41,940 nucleotides of DNA from an uncultured Clostridia bacterium (GTDB lineage Bacteria; Bacillota; Clostridia; TANB77; CAG-508). A model generated the notes under the pieces. That model had not been told where the DNA came from. It worked only from the letters and a program-made list of their open reading frames with translations, and ran no database searches. The stretch covers positions 1-41,940 of the forward strand of contig CALXUC010000013.1 of the NCBI GenBank assembly GCA_944391575.1. Reading direction: 5' to 3'. Made by a program: the position numbers and the translations under genes. This document shows, in pieces, positions 24,097 to 32,316 of the stretch (within the stretch, counting starts at the first letter, position 1; every line of letters starts with the position of its first letter).

Positions 24097-25257
24097 TTAT
24101 ACTTTATTAAACAATATTTTAAATTGATTTTCTACAAAATTATAATCATTCATCTTTTGCTCTACATACTGATTAAATTTTTCTTTGTCTATATCTTCAT
24201 TTTTTAACTCTAAATAATTAGGATAATTTTTTTCTATATTATCTCTTTTTACAATATATGAACTACCACTAAAATTATATTTAATATATTCCACATTATC
24301 TATTAATAGAAACATAGATACTGAATTATAGATTAGGCTTTTTTTAATATATAAATTATCATTCATATACCAGTCTGTTGTATTATAATCTACTGTTATA
24401 CCAAAATCATTTGAATCTATTTCAAAAACTAATCCGTATTCAGAAAGTGGTAAATCGTATAATAAGTTTCCAACATTACTATTATTTCCGACATATTTGT
24501 TTTTATATTTAACAATATTATCTATACCACTTTTTGTTTTATTAAAAGGCGATGTCTGGATTGTGTCAATAGTATATTCTTTTTTACTATCTATTATATA
24601 ATATTCATTTGAAGTGTCTGTATTTATTCTATAGACATTGCAAAATAAACTTTTGTATTCTATTATTTTAGACTCTCCAAACTCTGTTGCTATCAAATAA
24701 CTATAAATAGGTGGTCTAGGGTTTAATTTCACTCCTACATAGTCTATTCCTATAAACACTAACAAGATACCAACAAACAATATTATTGATGTTAATATTT
24801 TTAGTTTTTTACTATATTTTAATTCTCTTATAATTCCTATTACTAATACAATAATACCTATAATAGAATAAATAGAACACCAACTACTCTCTGTTTCAAA
24901 AATTGTTAATGCTGCTATACTAATGATAATTCCAGTTATGGCTAGCCCTATTGATATTTGATGGCGTTCTTTTTCTATTTTCTGTTTTGAATAATCTATT
25001 GTATTTATAATACTTTTTTCTGTATTTTCTACTATTTTTTCATTCTCAATTTTTTCGCCTGACAACAACTCATTTAATGTAATTCCCAATTCTTCACTTA
25101 ATGGTTTTAGCAAAGATAAATCTGGCATATACTTTCCTGTTTCCCACCTTGAAACAGTTTTATTTGTTACTCCTAATTTTTCTGCTAATTGTTCTTGTGT
25201 TAATCCTTTATTTTTACGATTTAAAGCAATAAATTTTCCTATTTTATCTAAATCCAT
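24097..25257 (-). CDS. Membrane-anchored XRE-family regulator
   Basis: A 386-residue protein. An N-terminal XRE HTH (residues 3-60: NRKNKGLTQEQLAEKLGVTNKTVSRWETGKYMPD as the core) is followed by a charged linker and three hydrophobic helices (about 99-120, 125-145, 152-175), then a ~200-residue beta-rich, probably extracytoplasmic domain. Such one-component regulators sense at or outside the membrane. The ATG follows GGAGGAGATAG. It lies between the response regulator and kinase genes of the Bce-type module, downstream of the hairpin-flanked ATPase gene. Confidence 0.85.
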   Translation of the reverse strand: MDLDKIGKFIALNRKNKGLTQEQLAEKLGVTNKTVSRWETGKYMPDLSLLKPLSEELGITLNELLSGEKIENEKIVENTEKSIINTIDYSKQKIEKERHQISIGLAITGIIISIAALTIFETESSWCSIYSIIGIIVLVIGIIRELKYSKKLKILTSIILFVGILLVFIGIDYVGVKLNPRPPIYSYLIATEFGESKIIEYKSLFCNVYRINTDTSNEYYIIDSKKEYTIDTIQTSPFNKTKSGIDNIVKYKNKYVGNNSNVGNLLYDLPLSEYGLVFEIDSNDFGITVDYNTTDWYMNDNLYIKKSLIYNSVSMFLLIDNVEYIKYNFSGSSYIVKRDNIEKNYPNYLELKNEDIDKEKFNQYVEQKMNDYNFVENQFKILFNKV

Positions 25258-25423
25258 TTTCTATCTCCTCCTCGTATAAATAATACTATTTTCTATTTAT
25301 ATTTAACACCCCATAAACAGCGAATTGTTTATTTATCAGCATAAACATAATTTGTAATTACTATTTGTGTAATTCAATATTATTATATCATTTTTTAATA
25401 CATTTTCAACTTAGAAAATTTTT

Positions 25424-25472
25424 AGTTATCGACCACTTTTGATATACTACTACCCAAAAGTGGTCGATAACT
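25424..25472. repeat. 49-bp hairpin, copy A
   Basis: AGTTATCGACCACTTTTG (25424-25441) pairs perfectly with 25455-25472 around ATATACTACTACC. The same 49 bases, loop included, recur at 26770-26818. This copy lies 24 bp past the end of the ATPase gene and can act as its terminator. The stem is far GC-richer than its surroundings. Confidence 0.95.
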
Positions 25473-25496
25473 CACTAAATATTTTTATTTAAAATA

Positions 25497-26726
25497 TTAT
25501 AATACTTTATTATTATAAATAAAGTCAACAATATTTACATGGTTCACACCATCTCTTTTTTGAAGCAACATATCCATAGTAAACAAATAGCGTGGATACA
25601 ATTCCTTAATCATATAAAACGGTCTATACTCTCTCTCTTCCGTCTCTTTATTACTAATATCTTTAGAAACCTGAATATAATAATAATTATCATAATTTTC
25701 TCTTGCTATAAAGTCACATTCAAATTTTCCAATATAACCTACAGAAAGTTTATAGTTTTTGCTTCTTAAATATGAATATATTATGTTTTCAAGAACTGGT
25801 CCGTAATTTATTCTATTATCAGTATTTTGCGAATAATAAATGCTTAAATCGGCTAAATAATATTTCTTTTCACCTTTTAAAACAGATTTTGATTTTATGT
25901 CGAATAATTCACAAGGATAAATTATTTTAGCATTTTCCATAATATCTAAATATCTTTTTATAGTTCTCCTATCTACTTTTACCTTTGCTTCATTTTTTAA
26001 ATAGTTATATACATTTTTTATAGATATAACAGAGCCAAAATTATTAATAATAAACTTTTCTATCCTTTCAAATAATGCCTTATCCTTTATTTTATTGCTA
26101 GTTTTTATATCTTTATCAAATATTTGGTTTATAACACTAGAAGTGTAAGTAATTTTTTCATCATAATTATCGTAATATAAAGACTTTGGAAATCCACCAT
26201 TTCTAATATATTCTTCAAATTCTAAGTAAATATTTTCATTAACACTCTTATTTAAAAATCTTTTCATGTCTACATATTCATAAAAAGAAAGCGTCATCAT
26301 TTCTATTTCGATATATCTTCCTGTTAATTTTGTTACTAATTCTCCACTTAAAAGATAAGAATTTGAACCTGTTATAAAGATAGATATGTTTCCTTCTTCT
26401 CTATAGGCATTAATTAAAGTTTCAAAATTTTTAACATTTTGTACTTCATCAATAAATAAATACTTAAAGTCATCATCTACCATTTTTTTATCAATTACTT
26501 TTTCAAGCTGATTCAATGTTTTAACATCTTTATAATCTTTTCTATCTAATTCTATATATATAATATCTTTTTCATTCACACCATTTTCTAATAATTCTTG
26601 TATTATAGATTTTAAGAAAAATGATTTCCCGCATCTTCTTATTCCAGTTATAACTTTAATCATATCATCTTTATAAAATCCTCGAATTTTCTTTAAATAA
26701 TCTTCTCTTTTATATATTTTTTCCAT
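25497..26726 (-). CDS. AAA_14/DUF4143 ATPase
   Basis: A 409-residue protein of the widespread ATPase family with N-terminal AAA_14 and C-terminal DUF4143 domains. P-loop GIRRCGKS at 28-35, Walker B YLFIDEVQ at about 89-96, sensor FITGSNSYLLSGEL, then a winged-helix middle part. The C-terminal PD-(D/E)xK-like fold shows CDFIARENYDNYYYIQVSKD. The biochemical role of the family is not settled. The start follows GGTGATATT. The gene is bracketed by two identical 49-bp hairpins, so gene plus hairpins looks like a mobile or duplicated cassette inserted in the Bce-type operon. Confidence 0.88.
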   Translation of the reverse strand: MEKIYKREDYLKKIRGFYKDDMIKVITGIRRCGKSFFLKSIIQELLENGVNEKDIIYIELDRKDYKDVKTLNQLEKVIDKKMVDDDFKYLFIDEVQNVKNFETLINAYREEGNISIFITGSNSYLLSGELVTKLTGRYIEIEMMTLSFYEYVDMKRFLNKSVNENIYLEFEEYIRNGGFPKSLYYDNYDEKITYTSSVINQIFDKDIKTSNKIKDKALFERIEKFIINNFGSVISIKNVYNYLKNEAKVKVDRRTIKRYLDIMENAKIIYPCELFDIKSKSVLKGEKKYYLADLSIYYSQNTDNRINYGPVLENIIYSYLRSKNYKLSVGYIGKFECDFIARENYDNYYYIQVSKDISNKETEEREYRPFYMIKELYPRYLFTMDMLLQKRDGVNHVNIVDFIYNNKVL

Positions 26727-26769
26727 AATATCACCATAATTATAATATTATATTTTTAAAAAAAAGTCA

Positions 26770-26818
26770 AGTTATCGACCACTTTTGATATACTACTACC
26801 CAAAAGTGGTCGATAACT
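26770..26818. repeat. 49-bp hairpin, copy B
   Basis: Identical to copy A, with the stem two bases longer at each side (CAAGTTATC/GATAACTTG, 26768-26820). On the minus strand it is followed by TTGACTTTTTTTT, so it is a strong terminator for the response regulator gene that ends 10 bp before it, and lies 43 bp upstream of the ATPase start. Confidence 0.95.
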
Positions 26819-26829
26819 TGCAAAAAATA

Positions 26830-27501
26830 TTATTTTAATAGATATCCTTGTCCTCTTTTAGTTTCTATTTTATCTTGTAGTCCTAATTCCTCTAACTTAT
26901 TTCTTAACCTTTTTATATTTACACTAAGAGTATTATCGTCGATAAATTCTTCGCTTTCCCACAAATAATCCATAAGCTCATCTCTTGGTACTACTGTATT
27001 TTTATGAATGCTTAAAAAATACAATATGCTATACTCATTTTTAGTTAAATCTATTTTTATATTATCCTTCTCGATAACTCTTTCAGCCGTGTTCAAAACA
27101 AATCCATTGCAGTCTATTTTTTCTGGATTACTACCTGCACTTTGATTTCTTCTTAACAAACTTGTAATTTTAGCAAGTAATATTTGTATATTATACGGTT
27201 TTGTTACATACTGGTCTGCACCATAATTGAGACTTAGGAGTTCATCTATCTCATTATCTCTACTAGTTACCATTATAATCGGCACATTAGATAATTTTCG
27301 TATTTCTTTACAAATAAATTCACCGTCTAAATATGGCAAATTTATATCTAATAATACTAAATCAGCACTCTCACTTAATATATCTTCTATTGTATTATCA
27401 AATTTTTCTAAACTCTTTACTTGAAATCCATTTTTATTTAAAAAAGTTTCTAATTCTTCTCTTAATTTTTTGTCATCTTCTACAATTAAAATTTTTTGCA
27501 T
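26830..27501 (-). CDS. OmpR-family response regulator (BceR-like)
   Basis: A 223-residue two-component regulator. The receiver domain has the acidic pair VEDD (8-11), phosphoacceptor Asp in LVLLDINLP, Thr in MVTSRD and Lys in VTKPY. The C-terminal winged-helix domain (about 128-223) contains LTKNEYSILYFLSIH and VNIKRLRNKLEE. It is expected to activate the Bce-type ABC transporter genes after phosphorylation by the paired kinase. It precedes them in the usual RR-HK-A-B order, but the kinase now lies 2.8 kb away with an intervening insertion. The ATG follows GAAGGAGC. Confidence 0.93.
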   Translation of the reverse strand: MQKILIVEDDKKLREELETFLNKNGFQVKSLEKFDNTIEDILSESADLVLLDINLPYLDGEFICKEIRKLSNVPIIMVTSRDNEIDELLSLNYGADQYVTKPYNIQILLAKITSLLRRNQSAGSNPEKIDCNGFVLNTAERVIEKDNIKIDLTKNEYSILYFLSIHKNTVVPRDELMDYLWESEEFIDDNTLSVNIKRLRNKLEELGLQDKIETKRGQGYLLK

Positions 27502-27543
27502 AAAATTTGCTCCTTCATTTTTTAGTAATTATAACATACTTTT

Positions 27544-28395
27544 TTATGAATTTTCAAGAGTTTTCTCGCTGGCTATAACTACAAATCTTCCGTCATCTAT
27601 ATGATAAGAACACGTAATTAATGTAAGTAGTTGTTGCCCAAATTCAGGAGTTTCATTAGTATTATGCAAAGAAGCTCTTTTAGCTTCACTTACAAAATTA
27701 TTATATTCCTCTTCTGACTCCGAATTTATAAAATTATAATATCTAAACACATTTTTCTCTGATTTATAATACACTCTTGCCTTAAAAGCAGATATTATAT
27801 TATACTCCTTATCGTCATTTTCTGTAGTAAATCTTATAACTAAATGATTATTAAAAAAATCTTTATCAGCATATTTCAACAAATCGCTAAACATTTGGTC
27901 ACTAGTCATTTTATTATGACCATATATTATATAATTGTTACTAGGTATTTCCCAATTATATTTTGAAGTTAAAAAAATTGCTCCATTTTTAGCTTTCTCT
28001 TTTTTATAATTATGTGTTAAATAGTAATCATCATCATTACCTTGTAAAACTGGATAATTTATATTAGTACCTTCAATTTCTATCCACCCAACAATATCTG
28101 GATTTTCTTTTTTTAGCTCTCTCACTTTCAGCATTCTTTCCGTTTCTTTAGTTTCCTCTACAACTCCCGCTTCTTGCTCTACATTATTAGCAATTTCGCT
28201 TTTTATTTCATTAACTAAAGCGTCCTCTTCTACATTATTGTTTAATGACTTTAAATCTATAGTACTTAACAAAGCTCTTTCCTTTATATTTTCATACTCT
28301 AGCCTTTTATTATTTAAAATATAAATTAGTGATAATATAATTATTATAATACATAAAATGTATAAAAAAATATATAATTTAAATCTCTTTTTCAT
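27544..28395 (-). CDS. Class B sortase
   Basis: A 283-residue membrane-anchored transpeptidase. An N-terminal signal anchor (about 4-24) precedes the sortase fold. Catalytic His is in YIIYGHNKM, Cys in LITCSYH and Arg in DGRFVV; the segment DIVGWIEIEGTNINYPVLQ is typical of class B. It would join sorting-signal proteins to the cell wall. The start at 28395 follows GAGGACAAG. It lies 60 bp downstream of the gene for a surface protein with a VPDTG sorting signal, which is its probable substrate, and a hairpin at 28424-28449 separates them. Confidence 0.93.
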   Translation of the reverse strand: MKKRFKLYIFLYILCIIIIILSLIYILNNKRLEYENIKERALLSTIDLKSLNNNVEEDALVNEIKSEIANNVEQEAGVVEETKETERMLKVRELKKENPDIVGWIEIEGTNINYPVLQGNDDDYYLTHNYKKEKAKNGAIFLTSKYNWEIPSNNYIIYGHNKMTSDQMFSDLLKYADKDFFNNHLVIRFTTENDDKEYNIISAFKARVYYKSEKNVFRYYNFINSESEEEYNNFVSEAKRASLHNTNETPEFGQQLLTLITCSYHIDDGRFVVIASEKTLENS

Positions 28396-28423
28396 ACTTG
28401 TCCTCATAAAATATAGTTATGTA

Positions 28424-28449
28424 AAAGAATAGACTTTCGCCTATTCTTT
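28424..28449 (-). terminator. Intercistronic hairpin between surface protein and sortase genes
   Basis: AAAGAATAG (28424-28432) pairs with CTATTCTTT (28441-28449). On the minus strand the T-run behind it is short (TTTTAC), so it may be a partial terminator that keeps sortase expression below that of its substrate. Confidence 0.55.
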
Positions 28450-28455
28450 AGTCGC

Positions 28456-29565
28456 TTACTTTTTTCTACTTATAATCATCATAGAACCTAAAGCAAATAA
28501 TATTGCTAAAACTGCTATTCCTGTATAATCTTCTATACCTGTATCTGGAACTTCGTCTTTAACTTCTTCTTCTGGTTCAGGTGTTACAGGTGCTTTGATT
28601 TCAGCAGTTCTTACATAAATAGTTGTATTTACATCTATTTTACTATTAAAGTCGAAAGAGTTTGTAAAACTTTCATCTGTAAAATATCCATCAATTTCAT
28701 AACCTTCTGGAACTATTACGTGACTTTTTATCATATCTTCTGTAAGCGTTGCACCTTCATCTACAGTTATTCTGTTAGTTTCATCGCCATTAATTATTGT
28801 TACTATAACTTGTTTTGTACCTGTTGTTGTTCCTGTAACTTTGCTTGGCACAGTTGTCTCTGAAACAATGTTATTATTTTCGTCTGTTAAAACTAAAGAT
28901 TCACCTGCTAAGAAAATCTTATTAGTTGTACTTTCTGTATTAGAAATTATAAAGCTTGTAAGACTTCCATTTTCAGCAACACGGACTACATTTTCTGTAG
29001 CATCTGATGTTAAAGTACCGTTCATTACTAATGTAGGATTATTAGTAGCAGCAGCACCTTTATCGATTTCTATACCATTATTAGCACCTGTACCATTTTC
29101 TCCTAAATGTAAATCGATAACTTCAACATATCCACCATTTACTAACACTCCTCCGTATCTGAAGCCAGTTATTGAAACATTATTTAATATCACACTACCT
29201 CCATCATACGCTTGCACACCGTACTTAGGTCCATTATTTAAATCTATATTTTTTAATGTTAACTTAGCTGCTGAAAGTTGTGCTGTAAACATAGTTTGAT
29301 TTCCCGAAGTAGATGTCCAATCTGTAGAACCTGATACTGTAAACCCTTTACCATCTATTGTAACTTGCTTTTGTATTACTATAGGTTTTGTTACTGTAAT
29401 GTTATTTTGTAACTCAACTGTTCCTCCATCTTCAACGCTTTGTATAGCACTATTTAAAGATTCCTCGTCTGTTGCTGTTGTAGCAGCATTACTAATGTTT
29501 GGAACTACTAGTAAAACCGCTATTACTAATATAAAAAGTATTGCAAATTTAACTTTACTTTTCAT
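28456..29565 (-). CDS. Sortase-anchored surface protein with beta-helix and InlB-type repeat
   Basis: A 369-residue secreted protein. A signal peptide (about 1-27, ending ISNAA) is followed by a right-handed beta-helix-like region (about 40-230: GGTVELQNNITVTKPIVI, LTLKNIDLNNG, YGVQAYDGGSVILNNV), an InlB/Listeria-Bacteroides-type domain (about 240-325: EGYEIDGYFTDESFTNSFDF) and a cell-wall sorting signal: VPDTG, a hydrophobic helix and terminal RKK. VPDTG deviates from LPxTG. It is followed by the class B sortase gene, so the pair likely works together. The ATG follows AAGGAGGTTT. Confidence 0.9.
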   Translation of the reverse strand: MKSKVKFAILFILVIAVLLVVPNISNAATTATDEESLNSAIQSVEDGGTVELQNNITVTKPIVIQKQVTIDGKGFTVSGSTDWTSTSGNQTMFTAQLSAAKLTLKNIDLNNGPKYGVQAYDGGSVILNNVSITGFRYGGVLVNGGYVEVIDLHLGENGTGANNGIEIDKGAAATNNPTLVMNGTLTSDATENVVRVAENGSLTSFIISNTESTTNKIFLAGESLVLTDENNNIVSETTVPSKVTGTTTGTKQVIVTIINGDETNRITVDEGATLTEDMIKSHVIVPEGYEIDGYFTDESFTNSFDFNSKIDVNTTIYVRTAEIKAPVTPEPEEEVKDEVPDTGIEDYTGIAVLAILFALGSMMIISRKK

Positions 29566-29686
29566 TCTTAAACCTCCTTAAAATTATTGTAGTATTTTAA
29601 TAATCTTTTTTAGATTATTTTTACTATCATTAATTTTATTTTTTCCTATTATTCTTTTTTTATTTATAATTTTATAAAAAAATAAA

Positions 29687-29982
29687 TTGAAAAATTTCCC
29701 AAAATCGAAAAAACTTTCTTCTCAAGACAAATATTTTCTATCTGATCATTCTTTTAAATTCGCAAAATTAGGAACGAAAAATATGAATTATGGAAGAATA
29801 TATGAAAACATAGTCGCAATAGAATTATTACGTAGAGGATATGAAATATATGTAGGTATTCTTTATAAATAAGAGACGCATATCCTAAAATATTAATTGC
29901 AAGAACAAAACACGATACGTATCAATATGAAGGAATAAAAATAATTGATATAGCAAATTGGTTAAGTGATAAAAAAGAATAA
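29687..29982 (+). pseudogene. Relic of a DUF4143 ATPase
   Basis: 29687-29872 encodes [44 protein letters not shown] in two pieces, the DUF4143 part of an AAA_14/DUF4143 protein. After a break, 29875-29982 in another frame encodes [20 protein letters not shown] and [15 protein letters not shown], its last ~35 residues. The ATPase domain and the nuclease-like motif between the pieces are gone. It is not derived from either intact paralogue in the window, judged by low identity. It opens at a TTG without ribosome binding site. Confidence 0.75.
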
Positions 29983-30010
29983 AGACAAATATGGTCTTTA
30001 CTCTTTTTTA
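29981..30010. terminator. Bidirectional terminator between ATPase relic and protease gene
   Basis: AAAGAC (29981-29986) pairs with GTCTTT (29994-29999), with an A-run before it (AAAAAAGAATAAAGAC) and a T-run after it. Confidence 0.55.
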
Positions 30011-31705
30011 TTATAAAGTTATTAAATTTACCAACACGCCTTTTAGTATAGATAAATCAACAACAGAAATTTTACCATCACTATTCATATCTGCACGTTC
30101 TTTTTGTCCTTCTGTTAATTCTTTAAGATTTACTATAGCTAATTTTAATTGAGAAACATCAGTAACGCTTATTCTTCCGTCTAAAGAAATATCGCCTTTT
30201 GAACTATTAGTATTTCCTTCGACATCTATATATGTACTATTTATTACTCTAATCGTATTAGATATTTCTTTATCTCCATATGTTAATTTTAATTCATAAT
30301 CTCCATTTTCAACAGCACGTGGCGTTATACTTATACTAGTTTGATTATTTTTTATCTCATTACCTGAAACATTAAATTTTGAAGTATAGTCTTTACCATT
30401 TTTTAGTATTTCTACTTTTACAGTTTTTCCGTTATCAGTGGTATTATGCCTTGTATACAAATAAATTTCTTTTGAAGATTTATTCATATCTATAATATTA
30501 TTATTTAATTTTGAAGTTTCAAACTGACTTTTATCCGTAACAGTATAATAGTATGGGTGAAAATACTGTTTATATTTATCGTCTACATTTATCTCTAATT
30601 CAACTTTACTATTACTATTTAATTTTACTGGAGTTCTTATTTCATAATTTTCTAAACAATCATTAATTAAAAAATCTTTCAAAACGTATTCTCCATCAAT
30701 TTTCAAACTTCCACGTGTATTACCAGTTATTTTAGCATCTACCATTATAGAAAGCTCTGTTAAAGTTTCGTTATTTGCTTTAGCTATATTTAAATCCTCG
30801 TTACTATATACATTATCAAAATCCACATCGTCAACATCTTTTATATAAGTTTTAGAGATTAAATCTAATGAATAATCTTCATAAGAAACATATATAAATC
30901 CATTATCGCCAGTTTCGTTGCCCCAAGAATTTAAAGCTATATAAGCTCCATCAGTTGTTGGTCTTACATTTTCTTTAAAATTATTTTTACTATATGTATC
31001 ATCCCAACCAATTAATAATATTGTATGCCAATTATCATTTTCACCTTTTGTATTAAAACTTCCATTGCCATTATTAAAACCATTTGGGTCATAAGCTATT
31101 GTAGCATACACTCCTCCGTATTCTTTTATGGCTTCCTTAACATCGTTTCTATATTCTATAACTTTATCATTACTCATTACATTTTGAGCATAATCTTTAT
31201 ATACTAATTCACCATTGCTCCACTCTTTGTACATTGGTAATATGTGTGCCGCTTCTGCCACTTGCTTATATGTAATATCTAAAGGTAAATCAGATTCATT
31301 TATAGGGTCTTCATTATTTATAAAAGGCATATTCTTTTCTAATACAGGTCCTGTTCCTTGAATAAAATATTGTTTAATTATATCTGTATTTCCGCCTTCT
31401 CTTAATCCTTTGCCTTCGTACGCATACTTATTTTCCTTACCTATTAAAGAATTCGTAGACATTACATATTCCATATGTCTTGGAGAAAATGTATAATATT
31501 CATTTTCCGTATAAGCTAAATGTGTAGAAAGTAAGCTAGTTGCCGTAAATGCCCAACACATATTGGTTTCTTGCTGATTTCTTACTTCTATTTTTATATG
31601 GTCTCTTAAATCAAATTTGGTAGGTAAACTTTCCGCATATACATTATATATATTAAATATAAAAAATATTATAAATACTAAAGTTATCTTTTTTAAAATT
31701 TTCAT
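30011..31705 (-). CDS. Secreted papain-like (C1A) cysteine protease with C-terminal dockerin
   Basis: A 564-residue protein. Signal peptide (1-24, ending VYA), then a C1A domain with KFDLRDH, catalytic NMCWAFTAT (Cys50), NWHTILLIGWDD for the His and IALNSWGNETGDNGFIYV for the Asn. A beta-rich spacer (about 315-500) follows, then two dockerin-like calcium repeats, GDISLDGRISVTDVSQLKLA and DMNSDGKISVVDLSILKGVL. The dockerin would attach it to a cohesin-bearing scaffold at the cell surface. The start at 31705 follows AAAGGATAGCG; a longer frame from 31741 overlaps the trmL stop (ATGA) and would put 12 extra residues before the signal peptide. Confidence 0.9.
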   Translation of the reverse strand: MKILKKITLVFIIFFIFNIYNVYAESLPTKFDLRDHIKIEVRNQQETNMCWAFTATSLLSTHLAYTENEYYTFSPRHMEYVMSTNSLIGKENKYAYEGKGLREGGNTDIIKQYFIQGTGPVLEKNMPFINNEDPINESDLPLDITYKQVAEAAHILPMYKEWSNGELVYKDYAQNVMSNDKVIEYRNDVKEAIKEYGGVYATIAYDPNGFNNGNGSFNTKGENDNWHTILLIGWDDTYSKNNFKENVRPTTDGAYIALNSWGNETGDNGFIYVSYEDYSLDLISKTYIKDVDDVDFDNVYSNEDLNIAKANNETLTELSIMVDAKITGNTRGSLKIDGEYVLKDFLINDCLENYEIRTPVKLNSNSKVELEINVDDKYKQYFHPYYYTVTDKSQFETSKLNNNIIDMNKSSKEIYLYTRHNTTDNGKTVKVEILKNGKDYTSKFNVSGNEIKNNQTSISITPRAVENGDYELKLTYGDKEISNTIRVINSTYIDVEGNTNSSKGDISLDGRISVTDVSQLKLAIVNLKELTEGQKERADMNSDGKISVVDLSILKGVLVNLITL

Positions 31706-31737
31706 AACGCTATCCTTTCTAACAACAGAATTTAACT

Positions 31738-32244
31738 TCATCTATTTTTAAAATATTCACTTGTTTCTTGTAAATTACTAAAATTTTGTTGCCTTAATAC
31801 TTCGTATAAAACGATTGCTACTGAATTAGATAAATTTAAAGAACGTAAATGTTCTTTCATCGGTATTCTTATAGTTTTTTCCAAATTAGCTTTTAGTAAA
31901 TCTTCTGGTAATCCTTTCGTTTCTTTCCCAAATAATAAAAATATTTCGTCTAATTTTGAATAATCCATATCAGAATAACAATTATCGCCTTTAGTCGTTA
32001 CTAAAAACATATTATTATTTAATATACTATATTTCCTTAAAAAATCCTCTAAACTTTCATGTTCTTCTATTTCTAATTTGTCCCAATAATCTAGCCCAGC
32101 TCTTTTTAAATATTTATCTGTTATTTCAAAACCTAACGGTTTTACTAAATGTAATTTTGCACCTGTTGCAGCACAAGTTCTAGCTATATTTCCTGTATTT
32201 TGTGGTATCTCAGGTTCTACCATTACGATATTTATTTTGCTCAT
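31738..32244 (-). CDS. trmL: tRNA (cytidine(34)-2'-O)-methyltransferase
   Basis: A 168-residue SPOUT-family (SpoU/TrmL) enzyme that 2'-O-methylates the wobble nucleotide of tRNA-Leu isoacceptors. It has the motifs PEIPQNTGNIARTCAATGA near the N-terminus, LLFGKETKGLP in the middle and the C-terminal knot region IPMKEHLRSLNLSNSVAIVLYE. Length is typical. The start is the ATG at 32244 behind GAAGGAAG; the in-frame upstream ATG at 32316 gives an unconserved 24-residue extension. It lies 72 bp downstream of the second DUF4143 ATPase gene. Confidence 0.93.
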   Translation of the reverse strand: MSKINIVMVEPEIPQNTGNIARTCAATGAKLHLVKPLGFEITDKYLKRAGLDYWDKLEIEEHESLEDFLRKYSILNNNMFLVTTKGDNCYSDMDYSKLDEIFLLFGKETKGLPEDLLKANLEKTIRIPMKEHLRSLNLSNSVAIVLYEVLRQQNFSNLQETSEYFKNR

Positions 32245-32316
32245 TTCTATATTACTTCCTTCTATTATTTTATTTGATAATTTAAAAAATTTTTTATGAA
32301 TTGTATATAGTGGCAA

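Noticed and set aside
28841-29299. 152-codon plus-strand frame
   Set aside because: It lies wholly inside the surface protein gene on the other strand, has no ribosome binding site and no recognisable domain.
31706-31741. Upstream start of the dockerin protease by ATGA overlap with trmL
   Set aside because: The internal ATG at 31705 has its own AAAGGATAG site and begins a normal signal peptide; the longer start would add 12 charged residues before it.
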